Source: Petrimonas sp. (GTDB taxonomy: Bacteria > Bacteroidota > Bacteroidia > Bacteroidales > Dysgonomonadaceae). From it: a stretch of DNA of 64,000 nucleotides. The notes under the pieces were generated by a model. It did no database searches. It had not been told where the DNA came from and saw only the letters and a list, made by a program, of their open reading frames with translations. Shown here piece after piece: positions 43,707 through 53,130 of the stretch. The stretch spans positions 292,368 through 356,367 of the forward strand of contig DUNG01000023.1 of assembly GCA_012839475.1 (NCBI GenBank). The letters are read 5' to 3'. The translations under genes and the position numbers were made by a program. The first letter of the stretch is position 1, and each line of letters opens with the position of its first letter.

Positions 43707-44546
43707 ATGAAACAGATTATCGCATCTGTCTGCTTGGCAATGGCAATCAGTATGAATATATTCGCGCAAACCGAACTTCGAGTCGCTTCTTATAACCTGA
43801 GGATGGATACCTCGCGTGACGGGGAGAACGCCTGGTCTCACAGGAAGGAGATGGTGAAAGGGTTGATTCGCTTTCATCAAATCGACATCGTGGGTACCCA
43901 GGAGGGTTTCAAGCACCAACTGGATGATATCCTTGAAATTGGGGGGTACAGCTACGTGGGCTCGGGGCGGGACGATGGGAAAGAGGCGGGAGAACACTCG
44001 GCCATCCTCTTTAACACCCGGAGGTTAGCTCTTCTCGATAACGGTGATTTCTGGTTTTCTGAAACCCCCGAAGAGCCAACTAAGGGGTGGGATGCCACCT
44101 GTTGCAACCGAATATGCTCTTGGGCTAAGTTTAAGGAGGTAGAGACCGGAACGGAGTTTTTCGTGTTTAACGCACACTACGATCATGAGGGTAAGGTGGC
44201 CAGGTACAACTCTTCCCTGTTACTTTTGAAGCGGATGGAGCAAATTGCGGACGGGTACCCGCTATTCGCGACCGGCGATTTTAACGCGGTACCAGAGGAT
44301 GAGCCCATACAGCTTATTTATGATTCGGGCAAGCTGAACGACTCGTACCAGGTAACCCTTGAACCGCCGTACGGTACCGTGGGTACGTTCAACGCTTTCA
44401 ACATTGGTGCGCCTATGCAAAACCGGATTGACTACATATGGGTTACTCCTGGTATCACGGTAGAACGTTACGGTGTGCTTAACGATATGCAGTACGGACG
44501 ATTCCCTTCTGACCATTTCCCGGTAGTTATTGATGCGTCGTTTTAG
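43707..44546 (+). CDS. Secreted endonuclease/exonuclease/phosphatase-family protein
   Basis: Metal-dependent phosphodiesterase fold, 279 residues, with a signal peptide ending near residue 18 (AMAISMNIFA). Family motifs are seen: VASYNLRMDT, IVGTQEG (catalytic Glu), FVFNAHYDHEG (His), FATGDFNAVPED (Asp/Asn) and a final SDHFPVV (Asp-His). Substrate could be nucleic acid, a sugar phosphate or a phospholipid; nothing in the sequence decides. An ATG at 43695 would add four residues. Its own promoter lies at 43644-43675. Confidence 0.88.
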   Translation: MKQIIASVCLAMAISMNIFAQTELRVASYNLRMDTSRDGENAWSHRKEMVKGLIRFHQIDIVGTQEGFKHQLDDILEIGGYSYVGSGRDDGKEAGEHSAILFNTRRLALLDNGDFWFSETPEEPTKGWDATCCNRICSWAKFKEVETGTEFFVFNAHYDHEGKVARYNSSLLLLKRMEQIADGYPLFATGDFNAVPEDEPIQLIYDSGKLNDSYQVTLEPPYGTVGTFNAFNIGAPMQNRIDYIWVTPGITVERYGVLNDMQYGRFPSDHFPVVIDASF

Positions 44547-44657
44547 TCCTATTCTATATTAAAAGGCGCTGATATTCAGAATTTGCAGGACGGCTGTCTC
44601 TTTTTTCTGTTTATCAGCAAGATGTTTGGTTTTTAAAAGTCAAGTAAAAAGAGAATT

Positions 44658-46544
44658 ATGAACAAATCACATTTCTTTCTTTTTGCCTTCGCGGTTCTTT
44701 TCTCAACCGCGTATGCTGAGGATAACCATTCACGGCAGATTAACGACTCTATCCGATTGGATGAGGTTGTTGTTACCGGTACGATGCCGAAAGTGAACCT
44801 GAGAAGTGTACCGATGAGCATATCTGTCGTGTCGGAACGGCAGATTCAAAACCGGTTGGAGCCATCGCTACTACCTCTCCTTACCGAAGAGGTCCCCGGT
44901 CTCTTCATAACGCGACGCGGGGTGATGGGATACGGTGTGGCCGGCGGTGCCGCCGGGGGAATGAGCATCCGGGGAATCGGTGGTATGCCCACGTCGGGAG
45001 TGCTGATATTGATTGACGGGCACCCGCAGTACATGGGTCTGATGGGACACCCGCTCGCGGACAGCTATCAATCCATGATCACCGAACGGGTAGAGGTGGT
45101 GCGGGGTCCCGCGTCGGTACTGTACGGTTCCAATGCGATGGGTGGCGTGATAAACATCATCACAAAAAAACAGAGAAAGGATGGTTGGCATAACTCGGCC
45201 CAACTGATGTACGGCAGCTACAACACCTTTAGCGCGGAAGCGTCCAGCGGGTGGAAGAAAGATAAACTGCGTGTCAACGGGAGTCTCGGCTACAACCGCT
45301 CCGACGGTCACCGGGACAACATGGACTTTGAGCAGCTGAACGTGCTCGGGAAAATCGGGTATGATTTCAGTAGTAACTGGCATAGCTTCGTGGACCTGAA
45401 CCTTTCTAACACGCGATCATCCAACCCGGGGAGCGTGGCTTCCCCGATCATCGATAACGATGCCGACATCACCCGCGGGGTGACCTCCTTTTCCCTTGAA
45501 AACGAGTACGAGAGGACCTCGGGGGCGCTGAAGTTCTTCTGCAATTTCGGGGCACATGAAATCGACGACGGGTATTCGACAGGACAGCAGCCTAAGACCT
45601 ATCACTTCCAATCGAACGACCAGATGCTTGGGCTTACACTGTACCAGTCCTATGCTTTTTTCAAAGGGAACAAGACCACGGCGGGAGTCGATTTTCACCG
45701 CTTCGGGGGGAAGGCTTGGAACCATTTCCTCGATGGATCGGACGACACGGAGTTGGCCGATATCCACCTGAACAACGTTGCCGGGTACGTCAACGTTCAG
45801 CAGAGCTTATTGCAGAACAGGCTCACGTTGAATGCCGGGCTAAGGCTCGACCATCACGAGATAAACGGCTCCGAATGGATCCCGCAGGCCGGGTTGAGCT
45901 TTGTGCCATCCGCTACTACCACCGTGAAAGCTGTTGTCAGCAAAGGATTCCGGAACCCCAACATTCGAGAGATGTACATGTTTCCCCCGCGCAACCCTGA
46001 TCTGCTCCCGGAAAGGCTGATGAACTATGAACTCTCTTTCATGCAGTCGCTCTTTCAAAACCGGCTGAACCTGGGGTTGAACCTCTTTTACATCAAGGGT
46101 GATAATATGATCCAGGTGACGATGGTAGAGGGCAGGCCGTTGAATACCAACACCGGGGAGGTGGAAAACAAGGGCTTCGAGATTACCGCCGACTACCGGG
46201 TGACCCCCAGCTTGCAGCTTTCGGCCAATTACAGCTTGTTGGATATGACCTACAAGATCGTGGGGGCACCGGAACATAAGTTGTATGCCAGCGTGAACTA
46301 CACGAAAAATCGGTGGGGATTCTCCACCGGTCTTCAATATATCGGTGACCTCTATACAGCGGTTAAACCGGAGCTGGTAAAGGATAGCTTCTTCCTATGG
46401 AACGCCCGCGCCAACTACCAGGTACTTGATTGGCTCAACCTCTTCCTGAAAGGTGAGAACCTGCTTGGGCAGGAGTACGAGATCAATGCCGGTTACCCGA
46501 TGCCTAAAACTACCGTGTTTGGCGGCATCCGGTTGGATTTTTGA
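44658..46544 (+). CDS. TonB-dependent outer membrane receptor (not riboswitch-linked)
   Basis: Outer-membrane barrel for energised uptake of a small ligand. In 628 residues: signal peptide 1-20; a TonB-box-like LDEVVVTGTM at about 34-43; plug about 45-160 with GGMSIRGIGGMPTSGVLILIDG and VEVVRGPASVLYGSNAMGGVINI; then barrel, ending in the typical aromatic FGGIRLDF. The size and plug are like siderophore, haem or cobalamin receptors and shorter than SusC. No riboswitch directly precedes it, and I see no Fur-type site, so the ligand is open. Convergent with nrdG, 4 bp apart. Confidence 0.9.
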   Translation: MNKSHFFLFAFAVLFSTAYAEDNHSRQINDSIRLDEVVVTGTMPKVNLRSVPMSISVVSERQIQNRLEPSLLPLLTEEVPGLFITRRGVMGYGVAGGAAGGMSIRGIGGMPTSGVLILIDGHPQYMGLMGHPLADSYQSMITERVEVVRGPASVLYGSNAMGGVINIITKKQRKDGWHNSAQLMYGSYNTFSAEASSGWKKDKLRVNGSLGYNRSDGHRDNMDFEQLNVLGKIGYDFSSNWHSFVDLNLSNTRSSNPGSVASPIIDNDADITRGVTSFSLENEYERTSGALKFFCNFGAHEIDDGYSTGQQPKTYHFQSNDQMLGLTLYQSYAFFKGNKTTAGVDFHRFGGKAWNHFLDGSDDTELADIHLNNVAGYVNVQQSLLQNRLTLNAGLRLDHHEINGSEWIPQAGLSFVPSATTTVKAVVSKGFRNPNIREMYMFPPRNPDLLPERLMNYELSFMQSLFQNRLNLGLNLFYIKGDNMIQVTMVEGRPLNTNTGEVENKGFEITADYRVTPSLQLSANYSLLDMTYKIVGAPEHKLYASVNYTKNRWGFSTGLQYIGDLYTAVKPELVKDSFFLWNARANYQVLDWLNLFLKGENLLGQEYEINAGYPMPKTTVFGGIRLDF

Positions 46545-46548
46545 GGCT

Positions 46549-47013
46549 TTACCGTTGCATTCGTGTTGTAATATCCTGCATCGTGCCATTAGTGACGCGA
46601 TAGAGGCGTTGGTTGGTGGTTTTCTTATTCAACCCGCCCAGCGACTGGATGAACTCCCCTAGTTTGATATAGTCGAAACAGCGTTTGAGACGTTCGTCTT
46701 GCAGGCTGTTGTTGCCCGAGTACCAGGCGGTTTTGATGTTGCCGTTCCAGCTCTCCCGAATAAAACCGGCTAAGTGACACAGCTCATCGGGCACGGCATC
46801 GCCGCCCATGAAGCAGACGCAAGTGATCGAGTTTTCGTACTTGCTGATTAATGCGGCAAGGGCGGCTTCGGTCAGCGCTTCCCCGATATCGCTTCGCAGG
46901 TGCGGGCTGTGGCAGCCGACGCAGCGGTGCGGGCAGTTGGACAAGTTGATGGCCAGCGTCACCTCGTCGGGGATCTCCTGGAAAACGATGTCGTAGTCCA
47001 CGTACTTTAGCAT
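46549..47013 (-). CDS. nrdG: Anaerobic ribonucleotide reductase activating protein (radical SAM)
   Basis: Generates the glycyl radical on NrdD using S-adenosylmethionine. The 154-residue protein begins at the ATG at 47013, overlapping the nrdD stop by 7 bp; longer in-frame starts reach deep into nrdD and are ignored. The radical-SAM cysteines are Cys27, Cys31 and Cys34 in NCPHRCVGCH. Size is normal for NrdG. It is co-transcribed with nrdD behind riboswitch 2. Confidence 0.95.
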   Translation of the reverse strand: MLKYVDYDIVFQEIPDEVTLAINLSNCPHRCVGCHSPHLRSDIGEALTEAALAALISKYENSITCVCFMGGDAVPDELCHLAGFIRESWNGNIKTAWYSGNNSLQDERLKRCFDYIKLGEFIQSLGGLNKKTTNQRLYRVTNGTMQDITTRMQR

Positions 47014-49130
47014 AACACGGCCTCTTTTTCTTTCTCCTTTTCCAGTTTGCCGTAATAGCGCTTCTGCGCTTCCACCTGCCGTGCGGCCGAGAAGTTGCTT
47101 ACCCGTTTCATGTAGCCGATGATGCGTGTCAGGTAATCCACGTTTCGCGAGGCGCACTTGGGGCATTGCTTCAGGTAACGCTTGTCGATACAACCGCATT
47201 CGTTACACACCGTGTTGGGGATATTAAAGGTGAAGTAGTTGCACCCCTCGCGGGCGGCCACGCGCAGCAGTTGGCGGTACTGGGCTTTGGTGAGGTGTTC
47301 CTCCAGGTTCATGTGCAGGGCGGAACCACCCGTCAGCCTGTCGATGTATTGCCGACCGTGCAGCCGGAACTTGTCGATTACGTTGAGCGAGCTGTCCTCT
47401 ACGCGATAGAAATAGCTGTTGTAGCAGTCGCGGGGGACGAAGTAGCCATCCTCCCTGTCCCACTTGGCATGTTTCACCCCCACGTTTTCGGCGGGAATCA
47501 TCTCGCAGTTAAACATCACCTCGGGGGAGCGGTACTTTTTGTTGTAGCGTTCGATAAGCCCCAGTATCTCCTGGACGAAGGTCACGTAGGCGGGGTTGTC
47601 GTTGATCTCAATCCCGCAAGACTCGGCGGCCTCAACCAGCCCGTTTACCCCGATGGTGAGGTATTGCCTTCCCATGTTGATATACCCGGCGTCAAAGAGC
47701 GGGAGCATCCCCTTCTCTTGAAACATTTTCAGGTTCTCGTTGTACGCGAGCTGCACCTTGTGGGTCAAGTCCACCACTTCGGCCAGGAATTCCAGGTGGG
47801 GTCGGCCAATCCGTTTGGCAAACTGCACGCACCGGTTGAGGTTGATGGTCAACACGCTTTTCGAGCCGGTGGACACCCCACCCGCGCCCAGCGTGTAGCT
47901 GAACCCGTTATCCTGGATCTCGTTGCGCAGTCGGCAGCAGCTGGATAGCGAGTCGGCGTTTTCGCTCATGTAGGTGAAGAACGAATGCCCCTCGGCGTAC
48001 ATCTCCGCTGTGAAGTCGGCGTACTCGGCATCCACCATATCATCGTCTTTGGAAAGCAGCGCCATGGTTTCCACCGGGAAGGTAAGTACCGCCCGGGTCC
48101 GTTCGGCGTTGAACCACTTCATGAATCGCTTTTGCAGCCAGCTGAGGGATTGCCAGATAGGGCGGCTACCGTCGGGGAACACGAACTCGCCGAACAGGCT
48201 CTCGAAGTAGGGACGGTCGTAATAGGCTATGTTCCAGAAAACGGCCTGGAAGTTACGTGCCCCGGTGGGTTGGTTGATGGAGTAGACGATCTGCTCAAAA
48301 CAGTCGCAGATAACCTTGTCTAACGTTCTGCGGCGGGTTGACAAATCTACCACCTCATCGGTGCGGTTGAAATAATCATCGCCATATTCGAGTCGGATAA
48401 AGTAGTCCATGTACATCAGGAACTCGGGCGTGGCGCAGGCGCCGCTCAGCATGCTCGACACGATGAAGACCATATTCACGAACCCGCCGCAAAACGATTT
48501 CAGGTTGGTGGGCGGCGTTGAGTTCCCGCCGATGGGTATGGTACCGTTCAGCAGCCACGGGTACATGGTGATGCTGGCGCAGTAGTTGGCGAGGCTGGTC
48601 TCGTCGTTTTTATAGATAAAGTGCTCGTTGAGCATCCCGATATACTTGTCGGCAAGCTCTTTCCCGTACATCTCCTTTATCCGGTCGGTCAGCATCCTTC
48701 GGTTCAGGTTGATAAAGTTCTTCTTGGGCAGTTCGCCAATGAGGGTAGCGATGTTCTTCTTTTCCACGTTGGCATTGGCATCGAACTTGCTCCCCGTGGC
48801 GGCGTTTTGCGCGTCGCAGTAATTCATCAGGAAGGTCATTTTGTCCCGGATCTCCCGGGTTTCGGCATGTTTTTGCCGGTAGAGCATGTAGGATTTGGCC
48901 ACCGCGAAATATTTTTCCGCCATCAGCGCTACCTCCACCTGGTTCTGAATCTCCTCTACCGTCATCCCGTCAGAGATATGCAGCCGCGCGAGGATAGGTA
49001 TCAAGTCGTCTTGCGTGGCGTAAGCCCCTACCGATAAAAATGCCTTAGCGATGGCATTCTCAATTTTCTGGATAGAGAACGGTACCCGTTTCCCGTCTCT
49101 TTTCACGATGTAAATTCCGTTGTTGCCCAT
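47007..49130 (-). CDS. nrdD: Anaerobic (class III) ribonucleoside-triphosphate reductase
   Basis: Makes deoxyribonucleotides from ribonucleoside triphosphates without oxygen or cobalamin. The 707 residues include an N-terminal ATP-cone (about 1-90, VKRDGKRVPFSIQKIENAI), the large catalytic barrel, and a C-terminal zinc site (CNECG and CPKC). Gly672 in RIIGYMKR is the predicted glycyl radical. It is the first gene after cobalamin riboswitch 2, with a 180-nt leader between aptamer and start codon. Control by B12 implies that a cobalamin-dependent class II enzyme exists elsewhere. Confidence 0.95.
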   Translation of the reverse strand: MGNNGIYIVKRDGKRVPFSIQKIENAIAKAFLSVGAYATQDDLIPILARLHISDGMTVEEIQNQVEVALMAEKYFAVAKSYMLYRQKHAETREIRDKMTFLMNYCDAQNAATGSKFDANANVEKKNIATLIGELPKKNFINLNRRMLTDRIKEMYGKELADKYIGMLNEHFIYKNDETSLANYCASITMYPWLLNGTIPIGGNSTPPTNLKSFCGGFVNMVFIVSSMLSGACATPEFLMYMDYFIRLEYGDDYFNRTDEVVDLSTRRRTLDKVICDCFEQIVYSINQPTGARNFQAVFWNIAYYDRPYFESLFGEFVFPDGSRPIWQSLSWLQKRFMKWFNAERTRAVLTFPVETMALLSKDDDMVDAEYADFTAEMYAEGHSFFTYMSENADSLSSCCRLRNEIQDNGFSYTLGAGGVSTGSKSVLTINLNRCVQFAKRIGRPHLEFLAEVVDLTHKVQLAYNENLKMFQEKGMLPLFDAGYINMGRQYLTIGVNGLVEAAESCGIEINDNPAYVTFVQEILGLIERYNKKYRSPEVMFNCEMIPAENVGVKHAKWDREDGYFVPRDCYNSYFYRVEDSSLNVIDKFRLHGRQYIDRLTGGSALHMNLEEHLTKAQYRQLLRVAAREGCNYFTFNIPNTVCNECGCIDKRYLKQCPKCASRNVDYLTRIIGYMKRVSNFSAARQVEAQKRYYGKLEKEKEKEAVLC

Positions 49131-49309
49131 TTTTCAGACTGTTTTAGATATTTGTACCCTGGGGTTATTATATTTTAGAGATTATTCCATCCCAAGATGC
49201 AGCTAATGCATCCCTGTTTTGAGGTATATCGGTATGTTTAGGTAGTGCAAGTCTGTTTTGGACTGTCCTTTTACCCGAAAGACATCAAAAAGTGTATTGT
49301 ACGCGAATT

Positions 49310-49490
49310 GGCAGGTCTTCTGACTTACTCCTGTTTCTGAACGCCTTCCCGTCCGACCTGTTTTGTCGCGACAGTGGCAAAGGATTTGTTCAGCACATTG
49401 TATAGAGCTTACAGCAGCGGGAACTGTTGCCGACTTTCACGGCATTCCCTTTTTCATCTTTACCCGAAAAGGATAATCGGAAAAGAACCA
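49310..49490 (-). ncRNA. Cobalamin riboswitch 2, in front of nrdDG
   Basis: On minus the aptamer shows GGGAATGCCGTGAAAGTCGG, then CCCGCTGCTGTAAGC and the closing GTCAGAAGACCTGCC (49324-49310). The downstream gene is nrdD at 49130. No terminator with a T run was found in the 180-nt leader; a GATGCA-TTAGC-TGCATC hairpin near 49200 is present, so control at translation is more likely. Confidence 0.93.
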
Positions 49491-49499
49491 AGTGCACCA

Positions 49500-49531
49500 C
49501 AAATGTAAATTATTATTTTTATGAAAGCAAA
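49500..49531 (-). promoter_or_regulatory. Promoter of riboswitch 2 / nrdDG
   Basis: On minus TTTG (49531-49528), 20 nt, then TACATTTG (49507-49500). Transcription should start near 49493, at the aptamer 5' edge. Confidence 0.75.
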
Positions 49532-49688
49532 AAAGTTTTCCGAAAAAGTTATCAACAGCAATGAGCTACTTTGCTATCCAACAGATAATCAGCAATAAAC
49601 ATGTTTTGTGGGAAAACTTGATTTGAAATAATTGGGAGAAAGTATTAATAAAAAAATTTTCAGGGTGTCCCAAAGCGGAAAATAGGAA

Positions 49689-49722
49689 GAAAGAGGCACT
49701 TTTTACTGAAAGTACCTCTTTC
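49689..49722 (-). terminator. Terminator-like hairpin after cobO
   Basis: GAAAGAGGCACTTT (49689-49702) and AAAGTACCTCTTTC (49709-49722) pair at 13 of 14 positions. On minus it is followed by TTCCTATTTT, a weak T tract. It lies 59 bp past the cobO stop and separates the btu operon from the nrdDG promoter. Confidence 0.55.
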
Positions 49723-49781
49723 AAATCTAAAACTATTAAGACCAATGTTAGAAGGTAAAGGTTTCCAATAGTTGACTGTTA

Positions 49782-50312
49782 TCAGTGTTCAATCCCTATT
49801 CGGGCCTCCACTCCCTGGTTGTAATAATGCTTTACCTCCTTCATTTCGGTCACCAGGTCGGCTATTTCAATCAGTTCGGGTGCGGCATATCGACCGGTAA
49901 TAATGATTTCAGTTTCGGTTGGTTTACATGTCACCATATCGATCAGTTCTTGCACTGAAAAGAGTCCGTAAAAAACCGCGATGTTGGCTTCATCCAGCAC
50001 TACCATATCATACTTACCGGAACGAATGATCTCTTCCACTTCACGCAACCCCTCTCGTGCGGTATCGATATCGGCTTGCGTGGGCTTTTTCCAGATAAAA
50101 CAATCCAGTCCATATTGCTTTATCTGCGCATCTGGCAGGTATTGCTCAATGGCTTTTACCTCGGAGTAACGTTGTCCTTTTACAAACTGGGCGAAAAAAA
50201 CCTTTTTCCCCGCTCCTACGGCCCGTAATGTTAATCCGAGTGCCGCGGTGGTTTTACCCTTTCCATTTCCGGTATAAACGTGAATGTATCCCCTTTTTTG
50301 CATTGTTTTCAT
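49782..50312 (-). CDS. cobO: Cob(I)yrinic acid a,c-diamide adenosyltransferase
   Basis: Attaches the adenosyl group from ATP to reduced corrinoids, giving coenzyme B12 forms. In 176 residues the P-loop is YTGNGKGKTTAALG near residue 14, followed by VVLDEANIAV (Walker B-like) and the closing EVKHYYNQGVEARIGIEH of the CobO/BtuR family. It is the last gene of the btu operon, so imported corrinoid can be adenosylated at once; the same coenzyme is the ligand of the riboswitches. A second start at 50303 is possible. Confidence 0.95.
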   Translation of the reverse strand: MKTMQKRGYIHVYTGNGKGKTTAALGLTLRAVGAGKKVFFAQFVKGQRYSEVKAIEQYLPDAQIKQYGLDCFIWKKPTQADIDTAREGLREVEEIIRSGKYDMVVLDEANIAVFYGLFSVQELIDMVTCKPTETEIIITGRYAAPELIEIADLVTEMKEVKHYYNQGVEARIGIEH

Positions 50313-50415
50313 AATACCACATATTTAATCTTTCACTATAAGTCTGCAGAATAAACTTCTGTTCTGTTTTTACGTATTTTCAAAGCCGTTATCCTTTCCC
50401 GCCCGGAGACGCGAC

Positions 50416-51009
50416 TTAATCTCTCACTATAAGTTTGTAAATTTCCGACCGGGCAATATTTTGATTAGTAAAAAAGCCACTCACCAATATTAAATATTCA
50501 GGGAGAACCCCGTTTTTTCCCCACTTCATCTCCATCCCCAGCAGTTGCGAAGTGGTTTTTTCAATATCAAAACCAAATGCTTCGAGCGTGGGACGCATCC
50601 TGCCGGGAGCGATACAGGGTCTGCCAAATATCCGCTCACACTTTTCGCCAGGGCAAATATAGCAGGTACCGGCAAAAAAAGCCCTGCTACCGAACAATAG
50701 AGTCTCCATATTGAGGAGCCTTGGGTCCAACACTGATCGAACCTCCTTTATTATTTGGTAGCTAGCTTTTTTACTTTGTAAGAACTCTGTTTTCGCAGAG
50801 ACATCAGGCACTATTTTTGTTCCGATAATAAAAGCAGTTTTATAAGCAGAGATATACTCCAACGTATCGAAATGAAACGGTGGACAACTCCAGCATCTGT
50901 CATACCTTTTGCATTCCTTGCAATAGGCTATAAACCTGTCTGCATCTCGATACTCTGCTATATATTTAGCCACCGGAACAGATAATACCTTATGCGAAAA
51001 AGTGTACAT
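50416..51009 (-). CDS. DUF2284-family cysteine-rich metal-binding protein
   Basis: Cytosolic protein of 197 residues with Cys30, Cys33, Cys39 and Cys42 (CKECKRYDRCWSCPP) and a second cluster CYICPGEKCERIFGRPC (about 122-138). This is the DUF2284 pattern, thought to bind metal or an iron-sulfur cluster. The function is not established. It lies in the btu operon, 103 bp before cobO, so a role in corrinoid reduction or cobalt handling is possible but only inferred from position. Confidence 0.8.
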   Translation of the reverse strand: MYTFSHKVLSVPVAKYIAEYRDADRFIAYCKECKRYDRCWSCPPFHFDTLEYISAYKTAFIIGTKIVPDVSAKTEFLQSKKASYQIIKEVRSVLDPRLLNMETLLFGSRAFFAGTCYICPGEKCERIFGRPCIAPGRMRPTLEAFGFDIEKTTSQLLGMEMKWGKNGVLPEYLILVSGFFTNQNIARSEIYKLIVRD

Positions 51010-51058
51010 TTTATCTATAATATGTCACTACACTATTCAGATAGGGTGGTGTTCTCGC

Positions 51059-53113
51059 CTAATCCTCTTTAACGTACCTCCCCGCCTTTAAATCATCGAA
51101 CGTGGGATTATAGGCGTTACTGTGAACAGTTCTCTCGTTCCATATTGATTCGGTGATACCACCCGATTCCACTGCTCTTTTAAATCCCGAGTAGTCGGTC
51201 AGGAACTTGCAAAATTTTATCTCCAGCGTTTCTACCGAGCTGAGTGTCGAGAGAAAGCCCACATTAGTCAGCTTCTCATTTTGCCAACCGGAATAGGAAC
51301 CACCTATTTCTAACCGTCCCACCGTATTGATTTTTGGCAAATGGATGGTTTCCAGGAATTTACCAAATAGTCTCAATCTGCCTGTTACATTTTCTAAGTT
51401 GGGGAAGGACATGGATGCCAAATTATTGGAAGATATGTTGATTTCCCCAACCTCTTGTAAGTTCTCTCCTACAACAGACAAAGCACCACCATAGAAGTAA
51501 AGCTGTTGATTTACTTTCTTGAGCGATACTGGTAATACAACCTCCGTAACACCCGGTGCATTTCTTATCGAAAAGTTTTCACACTCTTCTAATCCGGTTA
51601 TTTCAGGAAGCTGAGTGGCAGATGAATTTGATGCATAATTGAGCTCAAAGGAAGAGATTTTTTGGGGTAACGTGATTTTCCTGAATCCAAAACAGCGTAT
51701 AATGGTTATGTCGCCATCTATCTGTATATGAGACAGGTCAGCCTCTCCTTCGTAACTGCTTTCATTGATGTCGAGCTTGTTTATTCGGCTTAAGTTCTCG
51801 AAAAATGAGGGAACGTAATTGTAGCAATTCAAGTGATTCACCTCTTCCAATTTGGGCACTTCCCAATTTTCTACGGAAGGTGTAATTCGAAAGCCATCGG
51901 CAAACTTCAGCATGGGGAGCTTTACACTTTTCAACACCGTAAAGGCCTGTAAATTTATGTCGCCAACGCTCTCCAACAACGGAGCATGAAATAGTTGAAG
52001 CACCTTGTTGTATGAACTTGAGTTGGATTCTGCATATAATTTACTCTCAACCACTTTAAGGGCATCCAACTTAATGGATGTAACGACAGGCAGATTGCTT
52101 AGCGAGATGCTTCCAGCCTGAACCAATGCGCTCAACTCTATACTTTCCAGCTCTTTAAGGGTACTCACCCTCATCTCTCCAACCTCCTTTAACCGAGGGA
52201 AAGCTATTTTTTTGATGGTAGGTGTTGGTTTTTGGGGATCAGAGTAGAGAGTCGATCCATCTAAAAGCAACGTGTTGATAGTTTCCAAACTCCTCACATT
52301 CAATTCATCCAGAAATGGCAAACGGCAATCTATAACCTCTGCCTCTTTTAGTTCCGGAAGAGCCATTTCTGTGAGTTGAACAGATGTTACAGATATATTC
52401 CCCGCGGACACTAAGGCTGGTAGTGAGATTCGGTTGATGTTATTGGATTGAGAAGAGAATACATTCTGAATATATTTGAGCTTTGGTAAAGTAATTTCGC
52501 TCAACCCCTCGGGTGTTCCATTTATTGTTAAACTTCCTATCGACTCCAGGTTGCCCAGCGCCTTCAACTCGCCTTTAAAGGTGGGATTTACAATGAGCTT
52601 ATATCGCACCTCTTTCAATCCGGCAAGGGCATCGATATTGGCTATGGAATCGGTACCGGATGGCGCGCCTATGGTTAAGTTCCCGTTTATCACGTCAATT
52701 TTCCTGGCGGCAAAGGCAGCGACATCTTCTTCCGTACGCAGGTTAACGTTTTCGTTTAACTCCACCTCTTCTCTCTCCACTTTTACGCTATACATTCGCT
52801 GGGAACCGCTATGCGAAGTGACGGTAAAGGTTTGTTCGGCTGACCAATCCTTCACGCTTTCGGGTTTGGGTGAAATGGTTGCCAATTCGCTTATCCTGTA
52901 CTTGGGCGTTAGCTTTGCCAAATCAATATTTGCCGGAATACTGAACTGAACGATATTGTCCGTGATTTTTCCGTCAAAGATATTGCCGTTGCCATCCTGC
53001 AGGGAAAAATCGAATAAAAAGTTGTCGACCCCCTCGAACGGGTCCTTTTCGCACGCGGTCAACGCGAAGAGCACGAAGAAAACCGCGTAAAGAATTTGTT
53101 TATAATGGTTCAT
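51059..53113 (-). CDS. Leucine-rich surface lipoprotein of the btu operon (1)
   Basis: Lipoprotein of 684 residues, lipobox LTAC (Cys21) then EKDPFE. About 28-120 is an Ig-like N-terminal domain of DUF5018 type (VKVEREEVELNENV at its end). The remainder is built of many irregular leucine-rich or receptor-L-type repeats of 20-24 residues, with cores like LxxIxLPxLxxV, and ends in NPTFDDLKAGRYVKED. It is a paralogue of the next protein upstream and shares domain order and tail. Surface binding of cobamide or a partner is likely from context; no direct evidence. Confidence 0.75.
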   Translation of the reverse strand: MNHYKQILYAVFFVLFALTACEKDPFEGVDNFLFDFSLQDGNGNIFDGKITDNIVQFSIPANIDLAKLTPKYRISELATISPKPESVKDWSAEQTFTVTSHSGSQRMYSVKVEREEVELNENVNLRTEEDVAAFAARKIDVINGNLTIGAPSGTDSIANIDALAGLKEVRYKLIVNPTFKGELKALGNLESIGSLTINGTPEGLSEITLPKLKYIQNVFSSQSNNINRISLPALVSAGNISVTSVQLTEMALPELKEAEVIDCRLPFLDELNVRSLETINTLLLDGSTLYSDPQKPTPTIKKIAFPRLKEVGEMRVSTLKELESIELSALVQAGSISLSNLPVVTSIKLDALKVVESKLYAESNSSSYNKVLQLFHAPLLESVGDINLQAFTVLKSVKLPMLKFADGFRITPSVENWEVPKLEEVNHLNCYNYVPSFFENLSRINKLDINESSYEGEADLSHIQIDGDITIIRCFGFRKITLPQKISSFELNYASNSSATQLPEITGLEECENFSIRNAPGVTEVVLPVSLKKVNQQLYFYGGALSVVGENLQEVGEINISSNNLASMSFPNLENVTGRLRLFGKFLETIHLPKINTVGRLEIGGSYSGWQNEKLTNVGFLSTLSSVETLEIKFCKFLTDYSGFKRAVESGGITESIWNERTVHSNAYNPTFDDLKAGRYVKED

Positions 53114-53130
53114 ATCTCTTTATCTCTTTT

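Noticed and set aside
47014..47199. A longer NrdG start
   Set aside because: It would overlap most of the nrdD C-terminus; the ATG at 47013 gives a normal NrdG.
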